Below are positions 10,606 through 19,658 of a stretch of DNA of 64,000 bases, piece by piece. Location of the stretch: the NCBI GenBank assembly GCA_963847675.1, contig CAWKAP010000011.1, positions 124,001 to 188,000 on the forward strand. The letters are read 5' to 3'. Each line of letters starts with the position of its first letter. The first letter of the stretch is position 1. Below the pieces are notes generated by a model. That model was not told the DNA's origin and ran no database searches. It saw nothing but the letters and a program-made list of their open reading frames with translations. Position numbers and translations under genes: made by a program. The DNA comes from JADJWR01 sp963847675. Lineage in GTDB: Bacteria; Pseudomonadota; Gammaproteobacteria; Burkholderiales; Burkholderiaceae_F.

Positions 10606-11379
10606 CTACAGTTCCTCGGCGGCCATGTACGCGTAGCGGCCGAAGAGCCACATGCCGAACGCGAGCATGCCGAGGCTGACGAGGGTCACGTAGAGCGCGC
10701 CGGCGAGCGACGGCAGCTGCCCTTCGAGCAGCACCAGCCGCGCATACTGGATCAGCCCGGTGACCGGATTGACGAACAGCAGCGTGTGGTACTGCGCCGG
10801 GATGACGTCGAGCGGATAGATGACCGGCGAGAGAAAGAAACCCGCCATCACCAGCACTTCCCACACCTGGCTCGTGTCGCGGAACTTCAGGTGCAGCACG
10901 CTGAGCAGCAGCGACAGGCCGAGCACCAGCGCGTAGAGCAGTGCCACGAAGACGACCGCGAGCGGGGCCGTCCATGTCAACCGCTGCCCGGAGGCGAAGA
11001 AGAACACGAAGAAGACGACCAGCGACAGCAGCAGCGCGAACAGGTGGTGCAGGCTCGTCGACAGGACGACGAAGATGCGCGGGAAGTAGACCTTCTTGAT
11101 GATGCTGGCCTTCTGCGCGAGCGCGAGCATGCCGTGGGTGGTGCCTTCCGCGATGTAGTTCCAGATCAGCACGCCCAGCAGCAGATAGAGCTGGTAGTTC
11201 TCGACCTGGATGCGCATGAAGACCGAGAACACGATGTACAGCACCGCGAACTGCATCAGTGGTTTGAGCAGCGTCCACAGGAAGCCCAGCACCGAACCCT
11301 GGTAGCGCAGCTTGAGGTCCGTCAGCGCCATGCGCAGCACCAGTTCGAGCGAATTTCGGCGGGGCGATGCGGACGGCAT
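10606..11379 (-). CDS. wzm: Polysaccharide ABC transporter permease, Wzm-like
   Basis: A 257-residue ABC-2 type membrane protein with six hydrophobic segments, starting MPSASPRRNSLELVL. The cytoplasmic segment LRYQGSVLGFLWTLLKPL is typical of Wzm/KpsM permeases. It pairs with the downstream Wzt-like ATPase to move a lipid-linked polysaccharide across the inner membrane. An in-frame ATG at 11421 would add 14 residues; I chose 11379 because the family's amphipathic N-terminus begins there. The 184 bases upstream, to the next gene, hold nothing I can identify. Confidence 0.85.
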   Translation of the reverse strand: MPSASPRRNSLELVLRMALTDLKLRYQGSVLGFLWTLLKPLMQFAVLYIVFSVFMRIQVENYQLYLLLGVLIWNYIAEGTTHGMLALAQKASIIKKVYFPRIFVVLSTSLHHLFALLLSLVVFFVFFFASGQRLTWTAPLAVVFVALLYALVLGLSLLLSVLHLKFRDTSQVWEVLVMAGFFLSPVIYPLDVIPAQYHTLLFVNPVTGLIQYARLVLLEGQLPSLAGALYVTLVSLGMLAFGMWLFGRYAYMAAEEL

Positions 11380-11605
11380 GGCGGGCAGGGGAGTCAGTGC
11401 GCCGCGGGCGGCGATGGACATGAATCGGCGGCCGTAGGCACGTGCAGTCGGAGTGGAGCGAAATGCCGCGCGTCGCGTCGTGTCAGTAACAACGCGAGCC
11501 AGAGCATGACGCGCGAATGGTACACGCGGTGTGCCTGTAGGACGTCCGAGGCACGGCACCCGTGGCGGCAGCGCAGCGCTGCAGCGTGCGGTCCGATGGC
11601 AGTCG

Positions 11606-13528
11606 TCATCGGCGACGGCGCGGCACCCGACACGCCCCCGGCGCGTGGTCGCCAGCAGCATCCGGGTCGATGAAGATGCCGGCGGCGCGGCCGGCGCCGG
11701 GCAGATCCGGCGCGCTGCGCTCGATGACGCCGAAGGCACGGCACGCCGCGGCGCCGACCTCGTAGCGGTCGCGCCCGGCGAGATCGGCGAACGCGGCCAC
11801 GCCGTGATCGTGCGAGGCGCCGAAGCCGAGGTCGCCGAGCGCGTAGTCGTCGTCACCGCCTTCGTCGAGGAACACCGCAGCGGAAAGATCGTGCGCGGCG
11901 CCGAGCGACGTCGAGTGCGCGGCACGGTAGCGGTCGTTGCCGCTGCCGCGCTTGAGCAGGACGCCGGCGGCCCGGTGCGCGGCGGCGCCCATCGCGTACC
12001 AGGCGGCGTCGAAGCGGTCGGTCCCGCCGCCGTCGATCAGCAGGCCGAGCCCTTCGTGATAGCCGGCGCCCTGCGCGAACACCTGCGCGGTGTAGCGATC
12101 GTCGCCGGCGAAATCGATCAGCACGCCGATGCCGCCGGTGGCCGAAAGGCCGCCCGGGACGACGGGGCGCAGGCCGCGCCCGGCACCCTGGCCCATCGAG
12201 GTGTTGTGCGTCGGCAGTTGCGGCGACGGGCGCAGCAGCGGTTCGTTGTCGAGCGTGTAGCGGTCGTTGCCGGCAGCGTCGACCAGCACGGCCACGCCTT
12301 CCGGGCCTGCGCTGGCCTGCGCGTGCGTCTGCGCGACGAATTCGTCGTTGCCCGGGCCGCCGGCGAGCAGCGCGAGGCCGCCGAGCGCGTAGCCCTGCGC
12401 GTGGCCCGTGGCGACGAAGCGGTTGGCGCCGGCGCGGTCGACCAGCAGCGCGGCGCCGAACAGCGCCGCGGCCTGCGCGAAGTGGGTGCCCTGGTACTGG
12501 TCGTCGCCGTCGGTGTCCCACAGCAGGCCGTAGCCGAGCGTCGCCGCCGAGGGGTCGGCGCCGTCGGCACGGGCCAGGTAGCGATCGTTGCCGCCGTGAT
12601 CGAGCACGACCGAGATGTGCCGCGCAGGCGGCGCGGCGGCGAACTCGTAGCGATCGTTGCCGCCGACGTCGAGCACCAGCAGCGGCGCCGCCAGCCGGCG
12701 CGTGTTGTCGCGGCCGGTGGTGTCGACGACGACGGCGCCGATCGGCGTCTCGACTTGCCAGTCGACCTTCGGCAGTTCCGGCGTCGCGGTGACGAAGTGC
12801 TGCAGCCGTTCCGTCGCCGCGGCCAGTTCCAGCATGCCGGCGAGCAGCACCTCGCGATCGAGCCGCGGCAGCAGCGCGCGCAGGTCAAGTGCATCGGGCG
12901 GCATCGAAGCGTCGCCGGTCTGCAGGAGCTGGTCACGCAGCACTGCTGGCGTCAGTTCGGCCGGCAGTCGTTCGAGCGCACGTTCGAGCCGCCGATGCGC
13001 GCGGCCCATCGCGGCGAGCATTCGCGCCACCTCCCTGCGGAGCGGCTCGGTCGATTGCGCGCGTTCGGGCAGCGCCGCCGGCCGCACGGCGCCGCGCCTC
13101 TCGGCAATCGGCTGGATCCAGGCGAGGGCCGCGGCGAGGGGATCGGCCGTTGTCCCGGCGCGCTCGCTCGCTTCGTCCGTTCCTGCCGGCTGCGGCAACG
13201 TCGCAACGCCAGCGAGGCCGACGGCCCAGCGCAGCAGTTGATGCGGCGAATCGAATTGACGGCGCGCGTCGTCGAGCAGGCCACCCGCGACGCACGGCGC
13301 GGCGAGCGGCTGCCGCATGACTTCGCGGAAGAGAGGCAGTTGGCGGTGTCGCGTCGGCGAGGCGTCGAGCAGGCGCGGGTCGGGCGCGATGGCGCGATCG
13401 AGACCGGCGGCCGCACGCCAGCGGCAGGGGGGTTCGTCGTGGCGCGGCTCGGCGCGGGCGACGATCGTCGCAAGGAGAATGGTCGCGATAACGAGTCCGC
13501 CGGCAATGCGGCGGCCCGGCCCACGCAC
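11606..13528 (-). CDS. Exported GGNDRY-repeat protein of unknown function
   Basis: A 640-residue protein with an N-terminal signal peptide (hydrophobic GGLVIATILLATIVARA). A helical, arginine/leucine-rich region spans about residues 60-280. About eleven repeats of roughly 27 residues follow, from about 283 to 600, each of the form (L/V)LxDxxGNDRYxAxxxAQGxG. The GND/GDD turns resemble calcium-binding RTX turns, but the period is three times longer and each unit carries a conserved aromatic, which suggests a calcium- or carbohydrate-binding beta-helix. It sits between Wzm and a fused glycosyltransferase on the same strand, so a periplasmic or surface glycan role is likely. No known family was recognised. 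Confidence 0.7.
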   Translation of the reverse strand: MRGPGRRIAGGLVIATILLATIVARAEPRHDEPPCRWRAAAGLDRAIAPDPRLLDASPTRHRQLPLFREVMRQPLAAPCVAGGLLDDARRQFDSPHQLLRWAVGLAGVATLPQPAGTDEASERAGTTADPLAAALAWIQPIAERRGAVRPAALPERAQSTEPLRREVARMLAAMGRAHRRLERALERLPAELTPAVLRDQLLQTGDASMPPDALDLRALLPRLDREVLLAGMLELAAATERLQHFVTATPELPKVDWQVETPIGAVVVDTTGRDNTRRLAAPLLVLDVGGNDRYEFAAAPPARHISVVLDHGGNDRYLARADGADPSAATLGYGLLWDTDGDDQYQGTHFAQAAALFGAALLVDRAGANRFVATGHAQGYALGGLALLAGGPGNDEFVAQTHAQASAGPEGVAVLVDAAGNDRYTLDNEPLLRPSPQLPTHNTSMGQGAGRGLRPVVPGGLSATGGIGVLIDFAGDDRYTAQVFAQGAGYHEGLGLLIDGGGTDRFDAAWYAMGAAAHRAAGVLLKRGSGNDRYRAAHSTSLGAAHDLSAAVFLDEGGDDDYALGDLGFGASHDHGVAAFADLAGRDRYEVGAAACRAFGVIERSAPDLPGAGRAAGIFIDPDAAGDHAPGACRVPRRRR

Positions 13529-13532
13529 CGGT

Positions 13533-15386
13533 TCAGCGCGCTGCGCGCCGGGACGGCACGTCCCAGCGCGACAGGCACAGCAGCGTGGTGACCGCCATGT
13601 AGCGCGCGACGCTGAACCAGGAGCGAAACACGCGCGACTGCCCGACGGTCCGCGGCGACATCGACACCGGCACTTCGGCGATGCGCAGGCCGGCGCGGCT
13701 CATCAGCAGCAGCGCGCCGAGGTCCTGGTAGTCGAGCAGCGTGGCCTCGCGCGAGGCCATCAGCTCCATCGCCACGCGGCTGTAGTAGCGGAATCCCGAG
13801 GTCAGGTCGCGCAGCTCGAAGCCGGTCAGGCGCCTGAACCACCACCACGCGATGTGGCGCAGGCGGCTGGCCCGCTCGGGGTGCGCGCCGATGACGATGT
13901 CGGCATCGTGCCGCCGCGCCAGCAGCGCGGGGATCTCGGCGACCTCGTGCTGGCCGTCGGCGTCCATCGTGATCACCGCGCCGAAGCCGCGCGCGAGCGC
14001 CAGGCGGATCCCGGCCTGCGTGGCGCCCCACGCCCCGACCGGCAGCACGGGCCGCATGACGATGGCGCCGGCCGCGCGCGCGGCGTCGCCGGTGCCGTCG
14101 CTGCTGTGGTCGTCGACCACCAGCACGTCGCGCCATCCGCTCGCCTGCAGTTGCCTGACCAGCACGCCGATGGTCGGCGCTTCGTCGCGGGCGGGAATGA
14201 CGATCAACTCGTTCTTTGGTGTCGCACTGCGCTCGTCGGGCTGGAAGCAGAGTGCGTACACGGCGGCAATCTGCTGCGCGCTGGCGTCGATCGAGAACCG
14301 CTCGACCAGCGCGGCGCGGCCGGCCTGGCCGAGTCGCTGCCTCAGCGCCGGATCGTCGCGCAGGCGCGCGATGGCCTGCTGCCAGCCATCGACGTCGTTC
14401 GCCGGCGCGAGCAGGCCGGCGCCGGCTTCGGTCACCAGCCACGGCATGCCGGAACCCGGCAGGTCGGAGGCGATGCACGGCCGCGCGTGCTTCATCGCTT
14501 CGAGCAGCACGACGCCGAACGCCTCGGTGCGCTCGCAGGAAGGGACGCAGACGACGTCGCATCGCTGCAGCAGACCTTCCTTCGCGTCGTCGTCGACGCT
14601 GCCGAGCAGGCGCACCGAAGGCGCCGCGCCGGCCGGCGTGAGGGTTCGGATCAGCGCCTCGAGTTCGCCGCGCATCTCGCCGTCGCCGGCGATGTGCAGT
14701 TCGACGCCGGCCATTGGCGCCACCGCGCGGATCAGCGTGTCGAAGCCCTTGTAGTGGGCGAGCCGGCCGATCGCCAGCAGTTGCAGCGGCTGCGACGGCG
14801 CAGGCCCGTCGCTGGGCGTTTCGGTGTCGACGCGCAGGCCGAGCGGAACGACGGCGCACTTGTCGCGCCATGGCCGAAGGGCTTCGCTCGCCTGCAGATA
14901 CGGCGGCGAGGTCGCGACGATCCGCTCCGCGCGTTCGAGCACCGCCTGCTCGAACGGGCGATAGAGCCGGTAGGCGATGCGCAGCGCGGCGCGCGACTGC
15001 CCGACCAGGACGTCGGAGTGCCAGTGCACGACCCACGGCAGCCTGCCCGCGGCGGGCAGCGTGAGCGCCCAGAACACCGCGTTGTTGGGCATGTGCAGGT
15101 GCAGGACATCGGGTCGGAAGCGCTCGATTGCCCTCGCCAGCGCGGCTCGGAAGCCGAGGGCGATCGGCGCGTAGATCCACTGCGCCTGCACCGGCACGCG
15201 GACGAGCCACGTCGGGTCGTCCGGCACGGGTTGCCCGTGCACGATCGCCGCCGCCTCGATGCCGTGCGCCCGCTGCGCGTCGATCAGATCGGCCAGGAAG
15301 ACCTCCATGCCGCCATGCGCCGGCGGATAGAACTTGCCGACGTGCAGGACGCGCAGGGGTTCGGTCGTTGCGGGGGGTGAACTCAC
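13533..15386 (-). CDS. Bifunctional glycosyltransferase: GT4 fused to GT2
   Basis: A 617-residue protein from GTG 15386; an in-frame ATG at 15476 would add a doubtful 30-residue leader. Residues 1-375 are a GT-B retaining glycosyltransferase with an HGGME loop near the N-terminus and ERTEAFGVVLLEAM as the E-x7-E motif. From about residue 390 a GT-A inverting domain begins (VIPARDEAPTIGVLV), with VVDDHSSDGT and metal-binding DADGQHE, resembling polyprenyl-phosphate sugar synthases. The fusion could build two steps of one glycan, or couple donor-lipid synthesis to transfer. It ends four bases before the GGNDRY protein and runs divergent from the GT-C/TPR gene. Confidence 0.85.
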   Translation of the reverse strand: MSSPPATTEPLRVLHVGKFYPPAHGGMEVFLADLIDAQRAHGIEAAAIVHGQPVPDDPTWLVRVPVQAQWIYAPIALGFRAALARAIERFRPDVLHLHMPNNAVFWALTLPAAGRLPWVVHWHSDVLVGQSRAALRIAYRLYRPFEQAVLERAERIVATSPPYLQASEALRPWRDKCAVVPLGLRVDTETPSDGPAPSQPLQLLAIGRLAHYKGFDTLIRAVAPMAGVELHIAGDGEMRGELEALIRTLTPAGAAPSVRLLGSVDDDAKEGLLQRCDVVCVPSCERTEAFGVVLLEAMKHARPCIASDLPGSGMPWLVTEAGAGLLAPANDVDGWQQAIARLRDDPALRQRLGQAGRAALVERFSIDASAQQIAAVYALCFQPDERSATPKNELIVIPARDEAPTIGVLVRQLQASGWRDVLVVDDHSSDGTGDAARAAGAIVMRPVLPVGAWGATQAGIRLALARGFGAVITMDADGQHEVAEIPALLARRHDADIVIGAHPERASRLRHIAWWWFRRLTGFELRDLTSGFRYYSRVAMELMASREATLLDYQDLGALLLMSRAGLRIAEVPVSMSPRTVGQSRVFRSWFSVARYMAVTTLLCLSRWDVPSRRAAR

Positions 15387-15568
15387 GAAGCGGATCGCAC
15401 CGGGCTGCCGCGGCAGGCAGCAGGACGCCGTCCGCAGCCGATCGAAAGGGAACGATGGATGATACTGACGGCGCATTACACTCGGTCGCGAGGCCTTGCA
15501 TGCGCTGGTTGCCGCGCCCGTCGGCAGTGCGGCTTGCGGGGCGACCGACCACCCACCCCGTTGCACGC

Positions 15569-17572
15569 ATGAAGAACAAGGCGGACACGAGCCTGCTGCT
15601 CTTCGTTCTCGGCCTGACCGCGGCCGTGGCTGCGCTCTACTGGACCGGCCTCGGCAACGCGCTGGTCTTCGACGACGAGCGGCTGCGCGACGGCACGATC
15701 TTCGGGCAGTACGGAAGCCTCACCGAATTCCGGGTCCGGCTGCTCTCGTACGGCAGCTTCGTGTGGGTGCAGGACCTGTTCGGCGAAGGCTGGTGGAAGC
15801 AGCGCGTGGTCAACGTCGCGCTGCATCTCGGCGCGGCCTTCTCGATCTACTGGCTGCTGCAACAGCTGCTCGAGCGCACCGAGTTTCCCGCGCCGGAGCG
15901 CGCCGCGGCGCATTTCGAATCCTCGCGCACGCTCGCGCTGCGGATCGGCGTGGCGCTGTTCGCGCTCAATCCGGTGGCGGTGTACGCGGTGGCTTACCTG
16001 ATCCAGCGCTCCGTCGTCATGGCCACGATGCTCGTCGCGCTCGGCTGCGCGAGCTTCGTGAAGGGGCTCGTCACGCAGCGCATGGCCTGGATCGGCGCGG
16101 CGCTCGCCTGCTACGTGCTGGCGGTGCTGGCCAAGGAGCACGCGGTCACCGCCGTTGCGCTGGCCGCGCCGCTGTACGTGTTCGTGCGGCGGCCGGCGCC
16201 GCGGAAGATCCTCGCCGTCTCCGCGGTCTCGGCGCTGATTTTGCTCGCCGTCGCCGCGATCCTGTACCGGCTCTATGGCGACATCATCGGCACGGTCTTC
16301 GACGAGACCTCGCGCGCCTATGTGCAGCAGCTCGAGCAGCTGAGCCCCGGCATCGGCGACCGCCTCTACCTGCTCAGCATCGTCAACCAGGCGACGCGGT
16401 TCTTCCACTACGGGCTGCTGTGGTTCATCCCGGTCGTGACGCAGATGTCGATCGACATCCGCCCCGAGTTCCCGCTGTCCGCGTGGGGCTGGCCGCAGAC
16501 CGCGGCCGCGCTCGGCTACGTCGCCGTGCTGGCCGGCTCGGCGTGGCTGGTGATCCGCCGCTCGGACGCGCTGGGCCTCGCCGCGCTCTGCGTGCTCGCT
16601 CCCGCGCTGCTGTTCGTGACCGAATTCGCCACCGTGTGGGTGCAGGACCCGTTCGTGCTCTACCGCAGCTACCTGTGGGCGCTGACGATGCCGGCGCTGG
16701 TGGCGCTGCCGCTGATCGGACTGAAGCGCAACGTGCTCACCATGATCGGCGTCGTCCTCGCCTGCCTGTTCGCCGGACTGGCCTTCGAGCGGCTGCTGTC
16801 GCTGCGCGATGCGACCAGCGCGTGGTCGGACGCCGCGGCCAAGGTCGACCCGAAGGCCGGCGCCAGCGCGGTCGGCCGCTGGCGCCCCTTCCTGAACCTC
16901 GGCGCCGAGCAGCTGGAAAAGGGTGCCCACGAGACGGCGTACGGTCATTTCGCGCAGGCCGAGGCGCTCGGCGAGCCGCTCGGCTCGGCCCGCTACAGCA
17001 TGGGCCTCGCCCTGCAGCAGATGAAGCAGCACGCGCGCGCGCTCGACGAGTTCGCCAAGGCCGAGGCGAAGGGCTTCACCGAGGCCGCGCTGTATTTCCA
17101 CCGCGGCGAGTCGCAGTACGCGACGGGGCGCTTCGCGGAGGCGTTTGCCAGCTACGGCGCCGCGCTGGGCAAGCCGCAGGCGGAGTCGGCGGTGCAGCAC
17201 ACGCGGCTGCGCCGTGCCGAAACGGCGGTGGCGGTCAGGGAATTCGACACCGCGATCGCCGACTACCGCGCGCTGCTCGCGAGCCAGCCGAACAACAGCC
17301 GCTACCTGGTGGGCCTGAGCATGGCGCACATCGGCAAGCAGGACGTTGCCGCGGCGCGGGCGATCCTCGATCCGCTGATCGAAAAGCAGCCGAGCGGCCC
17401 GGCGTACTTCGCGCGCGCGCTGGCCTTCTACTTCTCCGGCGACCCGGCCGCCAGCCGCAAGGATCTCGACATGGCGCTGCGTGCGGAGCCCGGCAATCCG
17501 CAGTACCGTGGCCTGCGCGACCGGCTCGACGCCGAGCGGGGCGTCGCCGCAGGCAACGTGCCGAAGCGATGA
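15569..17572 (+). CDS. GT-C-like multispanning membrane protein with C-terminal TPRs
   Basis: A 667-residue protein. About residues 1-430 contain some ten hydrophobic segments; the rest is a run of tetratricopeptide-like helices such as ALYFHRGESQYATGRFAEA. The first periplasmic loop has VFDDE at about residues 32-36, the position and type of the acidic motif in GT-C enzymes of the PMT/TMTC group, which transfer sugars from polyprenyl-phosphate donors. A protein or glycan glycosyltransferase role is therefore likely but not proven. It is divergent from the GT4-GT2 fusion and upstream of DUF2304. The start at 15569 was chosen because the first membrane segment follows directly. Confidence 0.7.
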   Translation: MKNKADTSLLLFVLGLTAAVAALYWTGLGNALVFDDERLRDGTIFGQYGSLTEFRVRLLSYGSFVWVQDLFGEGWWKQRVVNVALHLGAAFSIYWLLQQLLERTEFPAPERAAAHFESSRTLALRIGVALFALNPVAVYAVAYLIQRSVVMATMLVALGCASFVKGLVTQRMAWIGAALACYVLAVLAKEHAVTAVALAAPLYVFVRRPAPRKILAVSAVSALILLAVAAILYRLYGDIIGTVFDETSRAYVQQLEQLSPGIGDRLYLLSIVNQATRFFHYGLLWFIPVVTQMSIDIRPEFPLSAWGWPQTAAALGYVAVLAGSAWLVIRRSDALGLAALCVLAPALLFVTEFATVWVQDPFVLYRSYLWALTMPALVALPLIGLKRNVLTMIGVVLACLFAGLAFERLLSLRDATSAWSDAAAKVDPKAGASAVGRWRPFLNLGAEQLEKGAHETAYGHFAQAEALGEPLGSARYSMGLALQQMKQHARALDEFAKAEAKGFTEAALYFHRGESQYATGRFAEAFASYGAALGKPQAESAVQHTRLRRAETAVAVREFDTAIADYRALLASQPNNSRYLVGLSMAHIGKQDVAAARAILDPLIEKQPSGPAYFARALAFYFSGDPAASRKDLDMALRAEPGNPQYRGLRDRLDAERGVAAGNVPKR

Positions 17573-17642
17573 CGGCGCCGTCCCCGGCGTGCGATCGTGC
17601 CCGCGAACACGGCCCGGAATCCGCGCGGATTGACGAGACACC

Positions 17643-18017
17643 ATGGCGAACCTGAACCTGACCACCGGCCTGCTCGGGCTCGCACTCGCGGCGATCATCC
17701 TGCTGCTGCTGCGCCGCGACCACCTGTACGTGATGCACGGCCTGTTCTGGGTCGCGGTCGCCGCGGTGGCGGTGATCCTCGGCCTGTGGCCCGACCTGAT
17801 CGACCGGCTGGCCAATTTCACCGGCATCTACTACCCGCCGGCGCTGCTGCTGCTGGCCGGACTGATCGTGCTCTTCGTCAAGGCGCTGCATGCCGACATG
17901 CTCAACACGCGGCTGGAGCGCGAGGTCAGGCGCCTGAACCAGCGCATCGCGATGCTCGAGGCCGACATCGAGCAGGCGTCGCCCCCGGCCGGTCGGCCGC
18001 CGCGCGCGCCGGGCTGA
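17643..18017 (+). CDS. DUF2304-type small membrane protein
   Basis: A 124-residue protein with three hydrophobic segments (about residues 5-22, 28-50 and 62-80) and a charged C-terminal coiled-coil tail, TRLEREVRRLNQRIAMLE. The layout matches DUF2304 proteins, which are often encoded next to GT2 polyprenyl-phosphate glycosyltransferases. A GT2 domain occurs 2 kb away in the fused enzyme, so it may anchor or assist that enzyme at the membrane. Biochemical function is unknown. It follows the GT-C/TPR gene by 70 bases. Confidence 0.75.
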   Translation: MANLNLTTGLLGLALAAIILLLLRRDHLYVMHGLFWVAVAAVAVILGLWPDLIDRLANFTGIYYPPALLLLAGLIVLFVKALHADMLNTRLEREVRRLNQRIAMLEADIEQASPPAGRPPRAPG

Positions 18018-18065
18018 GCGGGCCGGGTGTCCATGCCTTTCACCTCTCGGCCAATTCGCTGAACG

Positions 18066-18446
18066 ATGCCCGCCGATCGCCCGGCCCCCGGCGCAAGCCG
18101 ACTCGACCGCGTCATCGCCGAGGCGCGGCGCAATCGCGAACTGCGCGAGCAGTCGTATCGCGAGCGGGCGCTGAAGCTGTATCCGTGGGTCTGCGGACGC
18201 TGCGCGCGCGAGTTCACGCCGGCCACCGTGCAGCAGCTCACCGTGCACCACCGCGACCACAACCACGACAACAACCCGCCCGACGGCAGCAACTGGGAGC
18301 TGCTGTGCATCTACTGCCACGAGAACGAGCACGCGCGCGAGCTCGACAATGCGGGGCGGACGGCCGGCGGCCGGGCCGAGCCCGAGGCGCCGGCGACGCA
18401 CCAGCCGTTTGCCGGGCTGGCGGAACGATTGCGACGGACGAAGTAG
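18066..18446 (+). CDS. YajD-type HNH nuclease family protein
   Basis: A 126-residue protein with a zinc-supported HNH motif. CGRC near residue 43 and CIYC near residue 82 are the metal cysteine pairs. VHHRDHNHDNNPP between them contains the HH of the nuclease core, followed by GSNWELL and HENEH. This matches the YajD family, which is conserved in proteobacteria; its cellular DNA substrate is not established. The N-terminus is basic and the C-terminal tail is low complexity. It stands just after the surface cluster and does not look functionally linked to it. Confidence 0.85.
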   Translation: MPADRPAPGASRLDRVIAEARRNRELREQSYRERALKLYPWVCGRCAREFTPATVQQLTVHHRDHNHDNNPPDGSNWELLCIYCHENEHARELDNAGRTAGGRAEPEAPATHQPFAGLAERLRRTK

Positions 18447-18533
18447 GCGCGGCGTCGGGGTGCCGCGAGGCCGTAAAATGCCGGCCATCGCAATTGCGGC
18501 CCGCGCGGCGGGCCCGACAGCACGGGAGCATGC

Positions 18534-18743
18534 GTGGCCAAACCCAACTATTCGTTCGAGAAGCGCCAGCGCGACCTGGCGAAGAAGCGGAAGAAGGAAG
18601 AAAAGCTGCAGAAGAAGGCGGCCAGCAAGGAAGCGAAGACGCAGGACGCGCCCGAGGACGGAGCGGAGGCGCCGGCCAGCGGAGAAAGCGACGAGGCCGC
18701 AGCGGGCGAGGGCAAGACCGGAGAGGGCGCCGGCAGCGCGTAA
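18534..18743 (+). CDS. Lysine-rich small hypothetical protein (69 aa)
   Basis: Start GTG at 18534, N-terminus MAKPNYSFEKRQRDLAKKRK. The first 35 residues are very basic and helical; the last 30 are acidic and rich in alanine, glycine and glutamate. The basic half resembles small lysine-rich proteins found in many betaproteobacteria without known function. A TAAAAT hexamer at 18474-18479 could be the -10 element of its own promoter. Confidence 0.65.
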   Translation: MAKPNYSFEKRQRDLAKKRKKEEKLQKKAASKEAKTQDAPEDGAEAPASGESDEAAAGEGKTGEGAGSA

Positions 18744-18767
18744 GCGCCAAGCCTGGCGGCGTGCCGC

Positions 18768-19658
18768 CTATAAAGTCAGGATCCCCTCGGCCATCATCAC
18801 CGCCGCGCCGCCGACGCGCACCGCGCTGATCGCACCGCTGCTGCGGTCGAACTCGACGGCGAGTTCGCTTGGCCGCCCCATCTCGATGCCCTGCTCGAGC
18901 CGCACCGCGACCGTGCCATCGGCCGGGTGCGGCATGCGCGCCGACAGCCAGCCGGCGAACGAGGCGGCCGCCGAGCCCGTAGCCGGGTCCTCCGCCACGC
19001 CCAGCCCCGGCGCGAACATCCGCACGCGCCAGTGGAGCGGATCGATACGGGCCACCGGATACACCTTCTGCGTCGGGTAGCCGGCCAGCAGCTCGTGCCA
19101 CACCGGCAGGTCGAGCGCGCAGCGCGCCAGCGCATCGAGACTGGCTACCGGCACGACGAGGAACGGCACGCCGCACGACCAGCAGGCGGCGCCCTCGAGC
19201 ACCTCGCCGTCGGCCAGCGACAGCATCCTGGCCAGCGCGCCTGCTGCCGGCGCCGGCGGTCCGCATTCGGGCAGCTGCGCCGCGGTCAGCCGGCAGTGCG
19301 TGACGCGGCCGCCGTCGCGGAAGATGGCGACCGGCACCGGGCCGACGCCTTCCTCGAAGACGATCTCGCCGGCGTCGGCGGCGATCGCGCCGATCGTCGC
19401 CAGCACGAACGCGGTGCCGATCGTCGGGTGCCCCGCGAATGGCAGTTCGCCGCCGGGCGTGAAGATGCGCACGCGCGCGGCATGGCGCGGATCGGCCGGC
19501 GGCAGCACGAAGGTCGTTTCCGAGTAGTTGAACTCGCGGGCGATCGACTGCATCTGCGCGTCTGTCAGGCCGCGCGCATCGGGCAGCACGGCCAGCGGAT
19601 TGCCGCAGAACGGGCGGCCGGTGAAGACGTCGCAGGTGGCATAGCGGTAACGGTTCAT
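18768..19658 (-). CDS. PhzF family epimerase/isomerase
   Basis: A 296-residue protein of the diaminopimelate-epimerase-like fold. The N-terminal FTGRPFCGNPLAVL and the active-site FNYSETTFV (glutamate near residue 46) are hallmark PhzF motifs. A second half-repeat ends in EDPATGSAA, which binds the substrate carboxylate. No phenazine genes are nearby, so the specific substrate is unknown; most chromosomal PhzF homologues are uncharacterised. Its start overlaps the stop of the EamA transporter gene by four bases, so the two are translationally coupled. Confidence 0.85.
   Translation of the reverse strand: MNRYRYATCDVFTGRPFCGNPLAVLPDARGLTDAQMQSIAREFNYSETTFVLPPADPRHAARVRIFTPGGELPFAGHPTIGTAFVLATIGAIAADAGEIVFEEGVGPVPVAIFRDGGRVTHCRLTAAQLPECGPPAPAAGALARMLSLADGEVLEGAACWSCGVPFLVVPVASLDALARCALDLPVWHELLAGYPTQKVYPVARIDPLHWRVRMFAPGLGVAEDPATGSAAASFAGWLSARMPHPADGTVAVRLEQGIEMGRPSELAVEFDRSSGAISAVRVGGAAVMMAEGILTL

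Noticed and set aside
15128..15568. N-terminal extension of the GT-C/TPR open frame
   Set aside because: Arginine/alanine-rich and antisense to the fused glycosyltransferase gene; the membrane domain starts right after ATG 15569.
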